Source of the DNA: Paraburkholderia sp.
GTDB taxonomy: Bacteria > Pseudomonadota > Gammaproteobacteria > Burkholderiales > Burkholderiaceae
Length of the DNA: 64,000 nt
Direction: 5' to 3'
Assembly (NCBI RefSeq): GCF_004298475.1
Contig: NZ_SCRP01000033.1
Span: 1 to 64,000, forward strand
The notes below the pieces were generated by a model. It was not told the DNA's origin. It made no database searches and was given only the letters and a program-made list of their open reading frames with translations. Both the position numbers and the translations under genes were made by a program. Within the stretch, counting starts at the first letter, position 1, and each line of letters begins with the position of its first letter. Shown piece by piece: positions 34,394 through 42,745 of the stretch.

Positions 34394-34799
34394 TGTGTTC
34401 CCCTCGTGGATTGCGCAACGCGTGTTTGCGCGACTCCCGTAGTTTAGCAACGGATCACGCAGCGAATCGGGACAGAATCGGGACAACGTCGGGTTTGGGC
34501 GCTGCGGCAACGCGGCACGGCGCAGCAATTCGTAGCTGCGCAACGTCCGCCACCGCACGCATGGGGCAAATCCACCGGGGCCGCTGGTACGCCACCCCAC
34601 AGACACCGGGCGGCCTGTGAACGACATTGACTCCGGACACGCAACTCGCCTCATCCGGATCATTTCGCCGACCGTTCCAGTCCGCCCGTGATTAGCTTGC
34701 GACGAACGCCTGGTTGCACCCGCACGCGCGCCCCGATGCGTACGTGCCTGCGCCGCCCAGTTTGCGCGCCGCCCGGAACGCAAGCAGAGATCGATCGCC
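34394..34799. other. Gap of about 400 bases, nothing recognised
   Basis: Lies between divergent small genes and must hold both promoters. Open frames on either strand lack ribosome binding sites and family similarity. No repeats were seen. Confidence 0.4.
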
Positions 34800-35015
34800 A
34801 TGAACCCAGTTTTCCGCTACAAGGGCTACGACATTGCCCCGGCAGCGCAGCGCCTGCCAAACGGCCTGTACGCGGCCAACCTGACCATCGGCACACAGCC
34901 GGGCGACGCCCGCTCGTTCGATGCGCTCGACTACTTCTTCGACGAAGCGAACGCACTGGCCTACGCGTACCGCTGGGCGTGCATGTGGATCGACGAGCAA
35001 CGCCACTACGCGTAG
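34800..35015 (+). CDS. Conserved hypothetical protein, 71 residues
   Basis: MNPVFRYKGYDIAPAAQRLPNGLYAANLTIGTQP... with FDALDYFFDEANALAYAYRWACMWIDEQ: a small soluble alpha/beta protein of the kind often found in Burkholderiaceae, where the 'YKGY.I.P...RL.NGLYAANLTI' strand pattern recurs. Function unknown. GCAGAGA-type ribosome binding site is weak. Confidence 0.75.
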   Translation: MNPVFRYKGYDIAPAAQRLPNGLYAANLTIGTQPGDARSFDALDYFFDEANALAYAYRWACMWIDEQRHYA

Positions 35016-35099
35016 CGCAATACGCTTCCTGACCGTTGTGACAGAATGGCCTTCACATAGTGAGAACGGTACGAACGCTACGTCGAGGAGAACGACCGC

Positions 35100-36554
35100 A
35101 TGACGTGGACTGTCGACAAGCAGATCGCACTCACCGCGACGCAAGCCGTCGAAGCGATCCAGTCAGGCCAGTTGAAGGCCGCCGAATATGCCGCCACGCT
35201 GCTGGCGCGCGCGCAGGCGCTCGCGAATCTCAATGCGCTCACCGTGCTCGACGTCGAAGGCGCGCTGGCCGCCGCGCGCCGCATCGACGCACTCGGCGCG
35301 AGCGAGCGTGCGCGCCTGCCGCTGGCCGGGCTGCCCATCGTCGTGAAGGACAACATCAACACGCGCGGCCTGCAAACGTCGGCGGCCACGCCCGCACTCG
35401 AAGGCTTCATGCCCGCGCGACATGCGCCCTCGGTGCAGCGGCTCGTCGATGCGGGCGCCATCCTGCTCGGCAAGGCCAACATGCACGAACTGGCGTTCGG
35501 CATCACGAGCACGAATCTGAGCCCGGCCGCAGGGCCCGTGCGCAATCCCTACGATTGTGAACGGATCCCCGGCGGATCGTCGGGCGGCACCGCCGCCGCC
35601 ATCGCCGCACGCATCGCGCCCGCCGGACTCGGCACCGACACGGGCGGCTCGACGCGCATTCCCGCCGCGCTGTGCGGCATCGTCGGGCTGCGGCCGTCCG
35701 TCGGCGACGGCGGCACGCAGCGGCGCTATCACGATCCGCAAGCCGTCGTGCCCATCAGCCACACGCGCGACACGGTCGGGCCGATGGCGCGCACGGTCGC
35801 CGACGTGACGCTGCTCGACGGCGTCATCACCGGTCACGGCCCGCTTGCGCATGCAACGGTTACGAACCTGCGCATCGGGTTGCCCGCACCGCTCTGGGCA
35901 GGGCTCGAGCGCGCGCTGGAAGACGTGGCGCGCGCAGCGCTCGGCAAGCTCGAAGCGGCTGGCGTAACGTTCGTGCCCGTCGAAATGAGCGAGCTGCTCG
36001 CGCTCAACGAACGCGTGAGCGGCGCGCTCGCGCTGCACGAACCGATCGAGGATCTGCACGCGTGGCTCGTGGCGAACCACACGCCGGTCCAGAGCGTCGC
36101 TGCGGTGGCGGCGCGCATCGCCAGCCCGGACGTGCGCGCGGCCTACGATGCGGTGCTCGCCGACCGGCGCGGCGGCGACTATCAAACGGCGATCTCGGTC
36201 TGGCGCCCGCAGCTGCAACGGCTTTACGCGCAGACGTTTGCCGCTGGCGGACTCGACGCGCTGCTGTTTCCGACCACGCGCCTCGCCGCGGTGCCCATCG
36301 ACACGCTGAACGGCTCATCGCGCGTTTCGATTGACGGGGCCGCGCCCATCGACGAGATGAACGCCTACCTGCGCAATACCGATCCGGCCAGCAACGCCGG
36401 GATTCCAGGGCTTGCGCTGCCTGCCGGGCTCGCCTACAGGCGGCTGCCCGTGGGCCTCGAACTCGACGGGCCGCTCGGCAGCGACCGGCGCCTGCTCGCA
36501 ATCGGGCTTGCATTCGAGCAGATACTCGGCACCCTGCCCGCACCCAGGATTTGA
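35100..36554 (+). CDS. Amidase-signature family hydrolase (indole-acetamide-hydrolase-like)
   Basis: A 484-residue amidase. The Ser-cisSer-Lys triad is readable: Lys83 in PIVVKDNINTRG, Ser160 in PGGSSGGTAAAIAAR and Ser184 in GTDTGGSTRIPAALCGIVGLRPS. It hydrolyses amides to acid and ammonia; substrate is not evident. It is a monocistronic gene with ribosome binding site GAGGAG. It could be annotated as GatA-like, but no gatB/gatC is near and the length and N-terminus fit stand-alone amidases. Confidence 0.9.
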   Translation: MTWTVDKQIALTATQAVEAIQSGQLKAAEYAATLLARAQALANLNALTVLDVEGALAAARRIDALGASERARLPLAGLPIVVKDNINTRGLQTSAATPALEGFMPARHAPSVQRLVDAGAILLGKANMHELAFGITSTNLSPAAGPVRNPYDCERIPGGSSGGTAAAIAARIAPAGLGTDTGGSTRIPAALCGIVGLRPSVGDGGTQRRYHDPQAVVPISHTRDTVGPMARTVADVTLLDGVITGHGPLAHATVTNLRIGLPAPLWAGLERALEDVARAALGKLEAAGVTFVPVEMSELLALNERVSGALALHEPIEDLHAWLVANHTPVQSVAAVAARIASPDVRAAYDAVLADRRGGDYQTAISVWRPQLQRLYAQTFAAGGLDALLFPTTRLAAVPIDTLNGSSRVSIDGAAPIDEMNAYLRNTDPASNAGIPGLALPAGLAYRRLPVGLELDGPLGSDRRLLAIGLAFEQILGTLPAPRI

Positions 36555-36605
36555 CGCGCGGCGGCACGCGGACCGGCATCGCCATCCCGAAGCGCCGCGC
36601 TTCAC

Positions 36606-36662
36606 GTTCCCTCCCTTCACGCCCTTCGCGTCCTTCACGCCCCTCACGCCCCTCACGCCTGG
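36606..36662 (+). repeat. 9-base tandem repeat (CTTCACGCC-type)
   Basis: About six imperfect copies of CTTCACGCC / CCTCACGCC run between the amidase stop and the feo promoter. Non-coding on the plus strand; no function apparent. Confidence 0.65.
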
Positions 36663-36767
36663 CCGCAGCGCGCCTTGCGCCCGCACAACCGCGCCCCCAT
36701 TGCATCGGCGCGACACATTGACCCTACCGGCGTCAGGCCGCCGCCCCGTGCGCGCCCGGAGGCGTAC

Positions 36768-36786
36768 AATGCGAATCGTTCGCATT
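36768..36786. promoter_or_regulatory. Fur box upstream of feoA
   Basis: AATGCGAATCGTTCGCATT: perfect 8-base arms around TCG, closely like beta-proteobacterial Fur sites (AATGANAATNATTCTCATT type). It ends 23 bases before the feoA start, so Fur-Fe2+ would block transcription of the ferrous-iron operon. Confidence 0.8.
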
Positions 36787-36809
36787 CTAATTAATTGCAC
36801 TTCCTAATC

Positions 36810-37055
36810 ATGCGTCTGACAGACCTCTCCAGAGGCACCCCAGCCTACGTCGAGCGCGTTGACGACGCGCATGAACGCGATCCCATCGCCCAGCGCCTGC
36901 GCGATCTCGGCTTCGTGCCGGGCGAGCCGGTCCGCGTCGTCGCCCATGCGCCCTGGAGCGCCGATCCGCTGCTCGTGCAGATCGGCTCGACGCGCTTCGC
37001 GCTGCGCCGCGCCGAAGCACAACGCGTGAGCGTTCATGAGGCGAGTGCATCGTGA
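36810..37055 (+). CDS. feoA: Ferrous iron transport protein A
   Basis: An 81-residue SH3-like protein: MRLTDLSRGTPAYVERVDD...IAQRLRDLGFVPGEPVRVVAHAPWSADPLLVQIGSTRFALRRAEAQRVSV is the complete FeoA pattern. It assists FeoB at the inner membrane. Its stop overlaps the GTG start of feoB, and the Fur box is immediately upstream. Confidence 0.94.
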   Translation: MRLTDLSRGTPAYVERVDDAHERDPIAQRLRDLGFVPGEPVRVVAHAPWSADPLLVQIGSTRFALRRAEAQRVSVHEASAS

Positions 37056-38893
37056 GCCAGGCCTCACTGCGCATCGCCCTCGTCGGCAATCCCAACTGCG
37101 GCAAGACCGCACTCTTCAATCTGCTCACCGGCGCACGCCAGAAGGTCGCCAACTACGCGGGCGTCACCGTCGAGCGCAAGGAAGGCCGCTTCGCGACGCC
37201 TTCGGGCCGCAAGGTCCAGCTGCTCGATCTGCCCGGCGCGTACAGCTTCGACTCGACAAGCCCCGATGAGCGCGTCACGCGCGACGTGCTGCTCGGCCGC
37301 TATCCGGGCGAAGCCGTGCCGGACCTCGTGGTCTGCGTTGCGGACGCAACGAACCTGCGCCTGCATCTGCGCTTCGTGCTCGAAGTCAAACGGCTCGGCC
37401 GCCCGGCCGTGCTCGCGCTGAACATGATGGACGCCGCGAAGCGGCGCGGCGTGACCGTGGACGTGGCCGAACTCTCGCGCCTGCTCGGCATGCCGGTGGT
37501 CGAAACCGTGGCGGTGCAGCGCGGCGGCGCCGAGGCGCTGATCGATCTGCTCGACCGCACCGATGCGCAAGCCGCGAACGGCAGCGCGCGCCCCGAAGAC
37601 GCGGACGATCTGCACGCCACCGTGCGCGGCATCCTCGCCGCAGCGGTGACGATGCCGCGCGCCACCGACGCGCGCGACGACGCCCTCGACCGCTGGACGC
37701 TGCACCCGTTCTTCGGTCCGCTGATCCTCGCGATCGTGATGTTCCTCGTGTTCCAGGCGGTCTACTCGCTCGGCAAGCCGCTCACCGATGCGATCGGCGA
37801 CGCCTTCACGTGGCTCGGCGCCATGGCGGGCGCCGTGCTGCCCGAGGGGCCGCTGCGCAGCCTCGTGACCGATGCGATCTTCAGCGGGGTCGGCACAGTG
37901 CTCGGCTTCCTGCCCGAGATTCTCGTATTGTTCTTCTTCATCCTCGTCCTCGAGGAATCGGGCTATCTGCCGCGCGCGGCGTTCCTGCTCGATCGCGTGA
38001 TGGTGTCGGTCGGGCTCACGGGGCGCTCGTTCATTCCGCTGCTGTCGAGCTTCGCATGCGCGATTCCCGGCATCATGGGCACGCGCAGCATCACCGATCC
38101 GCGCGACCGTCTCGCGACGATACTCGTCGCGCCGCTCATGACCTGCTCCGCGCGGCTGCCCGTCTATGCACTCCTGATCGGCGCGTTCATTCCGCACCAG
38201 TTGATCTTCGGCGTGTTCAACCTGCAGGGGCTCGTACTGTTCGTGCTCTATGTCGCGGGCATCATCGGCGCGATGGTGGTGGGCTGGGTGATGAAGCATC
38301 TGCGACGCGACCGCCGCGAGCACGCACTGCTGATGGAACTGCCGTCCTACCGTATGCCGCGCGCACGCGATATCGGCATCGGCCTGTGGGAGCGCGGCAT
38401 GATCTTCCTGAAGCGTCTCACCGGCATCATCCTCGCCCTGAGCGTGCTGATGTGGTTCATCTCGACATTCCCTTCGCCGCCCGCGGGCGCGACCGGTCCC
38501 GCCATCGACTACACGTTCGCGGGCTATCTGGGCCGCTTCCTGCAGTATCCGTTCGCGCCACTCGGCTTTAACTGGCAGATCACCCTTTCGCTGATTCCGG
38601 CGTTCGCCGCACGCGAAACCGCCGTCGCCGCGCTCGCAACGGTCTACTCCGTGGCAGGCGGCGACACCGACGTCGTCGGGCTTGGTCACACGCTCGCGCA
38701 TAACTTCTCGCTCGCGAGCGCGCTCTCGCTGATGGTGTGGTTCGCGTTCGCGCCGCAATGCATGTCGACGCTCGCCGTGATCCGGCGCGAGACGCGCTCG
38801 TGGCGCGCCGTGTCGGCCTCATTTGGCTATATGTTCGTGATGGCGTATCTGGCGGCGCTACTCACGTATCAGATCGCGAGCCGCTTCTCATGA
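37052..38893 (+). CDS. feoB: Ferrous iron transporter B (GTPase-permease)
   Basis: A 613-residue protein. The G domain has G1 GNPNCGKT (12-19), Thr39 in the G2 region, G3 DLPG (59-62) and G4 NMMD (124-127). The membrane part has the two Gate motifs (GRSFIPLLSSFACAIPGIMGTRSI and the later AARETAVAALATVYSV region). It is shorter than the 773-residue E. coli protein, as in many beta-proteobacteria. It takes up Fe2+. Start is GTG overlapping the feoA stop. Confidence 0.94.
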   Translation: MSQASLRIALVGNPNCGKTALFNLLTGARQKVANYAGVTVERKEGRFATPSGRKVQLLDLPGAYSFDSTSPDERVTRDVLLGRYPGEAVPDLVVCVADATNLRLHLRFVLEVKRLGRPAVLALNMMDAAKRRGVTVDVAELSRLLGMPVVETVAVQRGGAEALIDLLDRTDAQAANGSARPEDADDLHATVRGILAAAVTMPRATDARDDALDRWTLHPFFGPLILAIVMFLVFQAVYSLGKPLTDAIGDAFTWLGAMAGAVLPEGPLRSLVTDAIFSGVGTVLGFLPEILVLFFFILVLEESGYLPRAAFLLDRVMVSVGLTGRSFIPLLSSFACAIPGIMGTRSITDPRDRLATILVAPLMTCSARLPVYALLIGAFIPHQLIFGVFNLQGLVLFVLYVAGIIGAMVVGWVMKHLRRDRREHALLMELPSYRMPRARDIGIGLWERGMIFLKRLTGIILALSVLMWFISTFPSPPAGATGPAIDYTFAGYLGRFLQYPFAPLGFNWQITLSLIPAFAARETAVAALATVYSVAGGDTDVVGLGHTLAHNFSLASALSLMVWFAFAPQCMSTLAVIRRETRSWRAVSASFGYMFVMAYLAALLTYQIASRFS

Positions 38894-39192
38894 GCACCGG
38901 ACTGATCGCTCAATATGCGGTAATCGTCGTGCTCGTCGGCCTGAGCGCGCTCTACACGCTGCGCAAGCTCGCGCCGACGCTGGTGGCGCGCCGCCAGGCC
39001 GCCCTCGCCGCCAGCCTGCTCAAGGCGGGGCGCGGCGCATTCGCGCAACGCATCGGCCGCGCGCTGCAGCCGCGCGGCGCGACCGGCAATTGCGCCGACG
39101 GTTGCGGGACATGCGGCTCGTGTGGCCCGAAGCCCGCCGCCGACAACGAAGACGACGAGCATCCGCTCACGTTTCATCCGCCGCGTAAATAA
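38890..39192 (+). CDS. FeoB-associated Cys-rich membrane protein
   Basis: A 100-residue protein with one N-terminal helix (IAQYAVIVVLVGLSALYTL) and a Cys cluster CADGCGTCGSC at ~69-79. Third gene of the feo operon; its ATG overlaps the feoB stop. It resembles the FeoB-associated Cys-rich proteins that occupy the FeoC position in some bacteria. A metal- or redox-sensing role is inferred. Confidence 0.85.
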   Translation: MSTGLIAQYAVIVVLVGLSALYTLRKLAPTLVARRQAALAASLLKAGRGAFAQRIGRALQPRGATGNCADGCGTCGSCGPKPAADNEDDEHPLTFHPPRK

Positions 39193-39339
39193 GCGGCGCG
39201 AAACCGACTTTAAAGCGGCGGCCTGAAACCGGCCTGACACAGGCATTCCGCTACACTCGCGGCTGCAACGGGCCGCTCGCCATCGCGACACAGTGAAGCG
39301 CGGCCTGCCCCGCTCTCCCGTCTCGATTGCGCCGCGTCC

Positions 39340-40104
39340 ATGCGATACACCACCCTGCTGAAGACCTTCTTTCTCGCGGCCATCGCCACTGCGCTCATGG
39401 CCGCCAGCGGCTGCGCGCGACTGTCCAAGGTCGACTCGAACGCACTCTGGGAAATCGTCGGCGGCCAGTGCGTCCCGAACGCGCGCGACACCGGCAAGCC
39501 TGCGCCATGCACAAGCGTCAATCTCGACAAGCGCTATGCGGTGTTCAAGGACATACGGGGCCGCGCGCAATATCTGCTGATTCCGACCGACCGCGTATCG
39601 GGCATCGAAAGCCCCGAAATTCTCTATGCGGGCTCGCCTGAATATTGGGTGGGCGCATGGAACGCCGGACGCCATGTCGATGCGAAGCTCGATATGCAGC
39701 TCGCCGCCTACCAGCTTGGCCTCGAAATTAATTCGCCTACACAGCGTTCGCAAAACCAGTTGCACATTCACGTCGATTGCATGCGAACCGATATCGCCGA
39801 AGCGCTCGCGCCGCACCGCGCCGACGCACCCGGCGCGTGGAACTGGATCACGCTCGACGGCAAACGCTATCGCGTCACGCGCGTCACGAGCCTCTACGAC
39901 CGCAACAATCCGTTCCGCGTCGTGGCGCGAAACCTTGGCGCGCAGCAGACGATGGACGCGCAGACGATCCTCGTGACCGGCGCCGGTCCCGACGCCGCGC
40001 GCGACGGCTGGCTGATCGTCAACAGCGGACGCGACATCGAAGGCGGAACCGGCAACGCGGAGGGTCTGCTCGATCACGCATGCAGCGTCGCACGCGCGCA
40101 CTGA
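39340..40104 (+). CDS. cdh: CDP-diacylglycerol pyrophosphatase
   Basis: A 254-residue protein with an N-terminal membrane anchor/lipobox-like segment (ATALMAASGCARL). The HIT-superfamily family signature is clear: NALWEIVGGQCVPNA, LLIPTDRVSGIESPEIL, and the catalytic SQNQLHIHVDCM. It splits CDP-diacylglycerol to CMP and phosphatidate at the periplasmic side of the inner membrane. Length matches E. coli Cdh (~250). Monocistronic. Confidence 0.92.
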   Translation: MRYTTLLKTFFLAAIATALMAASGCARLSKVDSNALWEIVGGQCVPNARDTGKPAPCTSVNLDKRYAVFKDIRGRAQYLLIPTDRVSGIESPEILYAGSPEYWVGAWNAGRHVDAKLDMQLAAYQLGLEINSPTQRSQNQLHIHVDCMRTDIAEALAPHRADAPGAWNWITLDGKRYRVTRVTSLYDRNNPFRVVARNLGAQQTMDAQTILVTGAGPDAARDGWLIVNSGRDIEGGTGNAEGLLDHACSVARAH

Positions 40105-40227
40105 TGCACGGATCTCGCACGTAGCCGCCCGGTAGTCGGCAATCGATCCGGACGCCTATGTTGCTGACTCAACGAAATGATGACCGGAGCGGCGACCGGA
40201 GCGCGCGATGCTCGACGAGCATGCGAC

Positions 40228-41247
40228 TCAACTTCCCGGCTTGAGCACCACGCGAAAGCGCGCTTTCCCGCTCATCATCCGGTCATAGGCTTCGGCCGCG
40301 CGGGAAAGCGGATATTCCTCGATCATCGGCTTCACGCCCGAGAGCGCGCTGAACGCCAGCGTGTCCTGCGAATCGGCGGCGGTGCCCGAGGGCCAGCCCT
40401 GCACCGAATGGCGCCCCATGATGAACTGCGCGATCGACACTTCCACGGGCTCCTCCGACACGCCGACCATGATCATCTTGCCGTTCAAGCCCAGGCCGCC
40501 CAACGCCGCCGTCATGGCCTTGCCGCTCGTGGCCGTGGCGAGGATCACGCGCGCGCCGCCAAGCGCCTGCAACGCTTCGGCCACATTCTGCGAGGCGCTG
40601 TCGATGTAGTGATGCGCGCCGAGTTGCGTGGCGAGCGGCGCTTTGTCTTGCCCGCGCGCGATGGCCACGGTGAGGAAACCCATCTTTCGCGCGTACTGCA
40701 CGCCAAGATGGCCGAGGCCGCCGATGCCGAGGATCGCCACGACGTCGCCCGCGCGCGCGCCGCTATGGCGCAGTGCGTTGAAGGTGGTGATGCCCGCGCA
40801 CAGGAGCGGTGCGGCATCGACGTCCGGGAGATCGTCGGGCATGCGCGCGAGCGCTTCCTGCGGCGCGGTCATGTAGTCGGCGTAACCGCCGTCGTAGCTG
40901 ATGCCCGGAATGCGCCCGCTCTTGCACAGCACGAAGTCGCCGCGCCGGCAGTGTTCGCAATGGCCGCAGTGCCCGCCATGCCAGCCCACGCCGATACGCT
41001 GCCCGACCTGCCATTCATCGACACGCGGGCCCAGCTTTTCGATTACGCCTGCAATCTCGTGTCCCGGCACGCGCGGAAATTGCAGGCCCGGCCAATGGCC
41101 TTCCTTCGTGAGCGAATCGCTATGGCAGATCCCGCAAGCCTGCACCTTGACGAGGACATGCCCCTCGGTCGGCTCGGGCACGTCACGCTCGACGAGTTCC
41201 AGCGGCCCGCCGGGCTTTGCCACTTGCACTACCTGCATCTTTCGCAT
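40228..41247 (-). CDS. Zinc-dependent alcohol dehydrogenase (AdhP-like)
   Basis: A 339-residue medium-chain dehydrogenase. Catalytic zinc ligands are in CGICHSDSLTKEGHWPG and PGHEIAGVIEKLG, structural zinc Cys in CGHCEHCRRGDFVLC, and NAD(P) loop GIGGLGHLGVQYARKMG. Divergent from the CBS gene, with a 235-base shared region. Zinc ADH and CBS proteins also occur together in the low-oxygen-activated locus of Burkholderia cenocepacia; relation is inferred. Confidence 0.92.
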   Translation of the reverse strand: MRKMQVVQVAKPGGPLELVERDVPEPTEGHVLVKVQACGICHSDSLTKEGHWPGLQFPRVPGHEIAGVIEKLGPRVDEWQVGQRIGVGWHGGHCGHCEHCRRGDFVLCKSGRIPGISYDGGYADYMTAPQEALARMPDDLPDVDAAPLLCAGITTFNALRHSGARAGDVVAILGIGGLGHLGVQYARKMGFLTVAIARGQDKAPLATQLGAHHYIDSASQNVAEALQALGGARVILATATSGKAMTAALGGLGLNGKMIMVGVSEEPVEVSIAQFIMGRHSVQGWPSGTAADSQDTLAFSALSGVKPMIEEYPLSRAAEAYDRMMSGKARFRVVLKPGS

Positions 41248-41482
41248 CGTCTGCTCCCTGGAAAAAGGGCGGAAATCCGGTGCCGCAACTGGGGCACTTT
41301 CCGAAGAAAGAACGAAGGGAAATTGTGGGTTCCGCCGTTAGCCAGGCGATCTACACTGCAAAACAACGACGACAAAAAAATCGGCCAGCTTTCGCGGACC
41401 TGGTGATTCTATTCCGATCCGGCTTTGCTCAGGCTCAGCCCGTACGTACTGTCCTTACTGCCCTTTCTGTCTGGAGGCGGTC

Positions 41483-41950
41483 ATGAAAAAGGAAAGGAAA
41501 ACAGCACGGCAGATTTTGTCCGTGAACGCCAGGGAGGTTATTGCGGTCGGCCCCGATGACACAGTGCTTGCCGCACTGCACCTGATGGCCGACAAGGATG
41601 TCACGACCGTGTTGGTGCTGCAGGGCAGCAATCTTGCTGGTGTTTTGTCTCAGCGCGATTACGCGCGCAAAGTCGAGGTGCTCGGTCGCGACGCCGCTCA
41701 TACCAGGGTTGGCGAGATCATGACGACGCAGGTGTTCTATGTGACGCCCGAGCATACCTGCGACGAGTGCCCGAGCTTGATGCATACAAAGCGGATCCGG
41801 CATCTACCCGTTATTGAATCCGGGCGCGTCGTCGGCGTGCTTTCCAACAGCGATCTCCTGGAAGAACTCTTTCAGGAGGACGAGCATTTCATCCAGCTGC
41901 TGGAGCGTGACATGCTCTATCTGACGATCGATACCGGCGGCGCCTATTAA
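41483..41950 (+). CDS. Tandem CBS-domain protein
   Basis: A 155-residue protein with two CBS domains (residues ~10-70: VNAREVIAVGPDDTVLAALHLMADKDVTTVLVLQGSNLAGVLSQRDYARKV; ~77-140: IMTTQVFYVTPEHTCDECPSLMHTKRIRHLPVIESGRVVGVLSNSDLLEEL). Such stand-alone pairs bind adenine nucleotides and sense energy state. Ribosome binding site GGAGG lies 8 bases upstream. Confidence 0.9.
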   Translation: MKKERKTARQILSVNAREVIAVGPDDTVLAALHLMADKDVTTVLVLQGSNLAGVLSQRDYARKVEVLGRDAAHTRVGEIMTTQVFYVTPEHTCDECPSLMHTKRIRHLPVIESGRVVGVLSNSDLLEELFQEDEHFIQLLERDMLYLTIDTGGAY

Positions 41951-42024
41951 AACAGACGAAACAGGCGCGCTAAAGCCGGGACCGATCGAGCGCATTATCG
42001 GGGTTAAAGTCAGCGCTGTTAAAA

Positions 42025-42414
42025 CTAGCCGTCTTCCGGCCAGATCGTTATGCCACGGCCCTTGCAGGCGCCGTCAATCGCGTGCAGCACAATTTTGCTC
42101 ATCGAGTTCCCCCATTGCGACGGGTTTTTCTCGACGTACGTGTCGACGATCGTATCCAGTTGGCCCAGTGTCATGTGCATCGTGCATTGTTTGAGCGCGA
42201 GGAGGGTGTCATCGGCTCCACCCAAAGCACCTGCAACCAGCACACCGTCGAAAACGCCCGCTACATAGGTCACTTTCGCCGCGGATGAAAAGCTCCGATA
42301 CGTGTTTCCGTCGACGATGTGTCCAAGCGATTCGAATTGCGGCTCAGCGTTGGAAATCGTAGCCACCCAGATTGCGAGTACCCCAACTGTCAGTTGCTTG
42401 ATCGTCCGGTGCAT
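42025..42414 (-). CDS. Exported hypothetical protein, Rap1a/Tai-like
   Basis: A 129-residue protein. The start at 42414 (MHRTIKQLTVGVLAIWVATISNA signal peptide, cleavage near SNA-EP) is supported by GGAGGG. The mature part has two Cys (KQCTMHM and IDGACKG) and the pattern YVAGVFDGVLVAG ... LGQLDTIVDTYVEKNPSQWGNSMSKIVLHAI, which weakly recalls Rap1a/Tai immunity-type periplasmic proteins. No effector gene is nearby, so an immunity role is not claimed. Confidence 0.75.
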   Translation of the reverse strand: MHRTIKQLTVGVLAIWVATISNAEPQFESLGHIVDGNTYRSFSSAAKVTYVAGVFDGVLVAGALGGADDTLLALKQCTMHMTLGQLDTIVDTYVEKNPSQWGNSMSKIVLHAIDGACKGRGITIWPEDG

Positions 42415-42577
42415 GTTCGCCCTCCTTCTGATCCAGTCACGTCTCGTCTGTTTGCGAATGCCAGTTTGCAAAAGCAATTTGAAGTGTAGTCCAGCGCAAG
42501 ATCCGGTGATCTTCTGATGCGTGCGCGGAACCGCACATAGTCCAGGCGAAAGCGTCGCCAATCCGTTTTACTTCCGA

Positions 42578-42745
42578 TCAATAGCATCGAGGAATAGCAT
42601 CGAGGTTTGAAATCACCTTATGCACACGCTGGCTGAACGACAACGGCGCGATGATGAATTTCCGCTTCAGGCTGTGCCGGCCTCCATCGTCATCCGGTTC
42701 AATGATGTCTGGCGTGCCAAAGCTCGCGTCCAGGTATGACTCACT
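42578..42745 (-). pseudogene. Possible truncated coding remnant
   Basis: On the minus strand, directly after the copper/cytochrome gene stop, codons read SESYLDASFGTPDIIEPDDD... KRKFIIAPLSFSQRVHKVISN to a stop at 42578. Composition looks protein-like, but there is no start codon with a ribosome binding site. Its end contains a tandem 13-base duplication (AATAGCATCGAGG twice, 42580-42605). It may be the tail of a broken gene. Confidence 0.3.

Noticed and set aside
42025-42414. Immunity protein of a type VI effector pair (Rap1a/Tai)
   Set aside because: Only a weak pattern similarity and no effector gene beside it; left as exported hypothetical.
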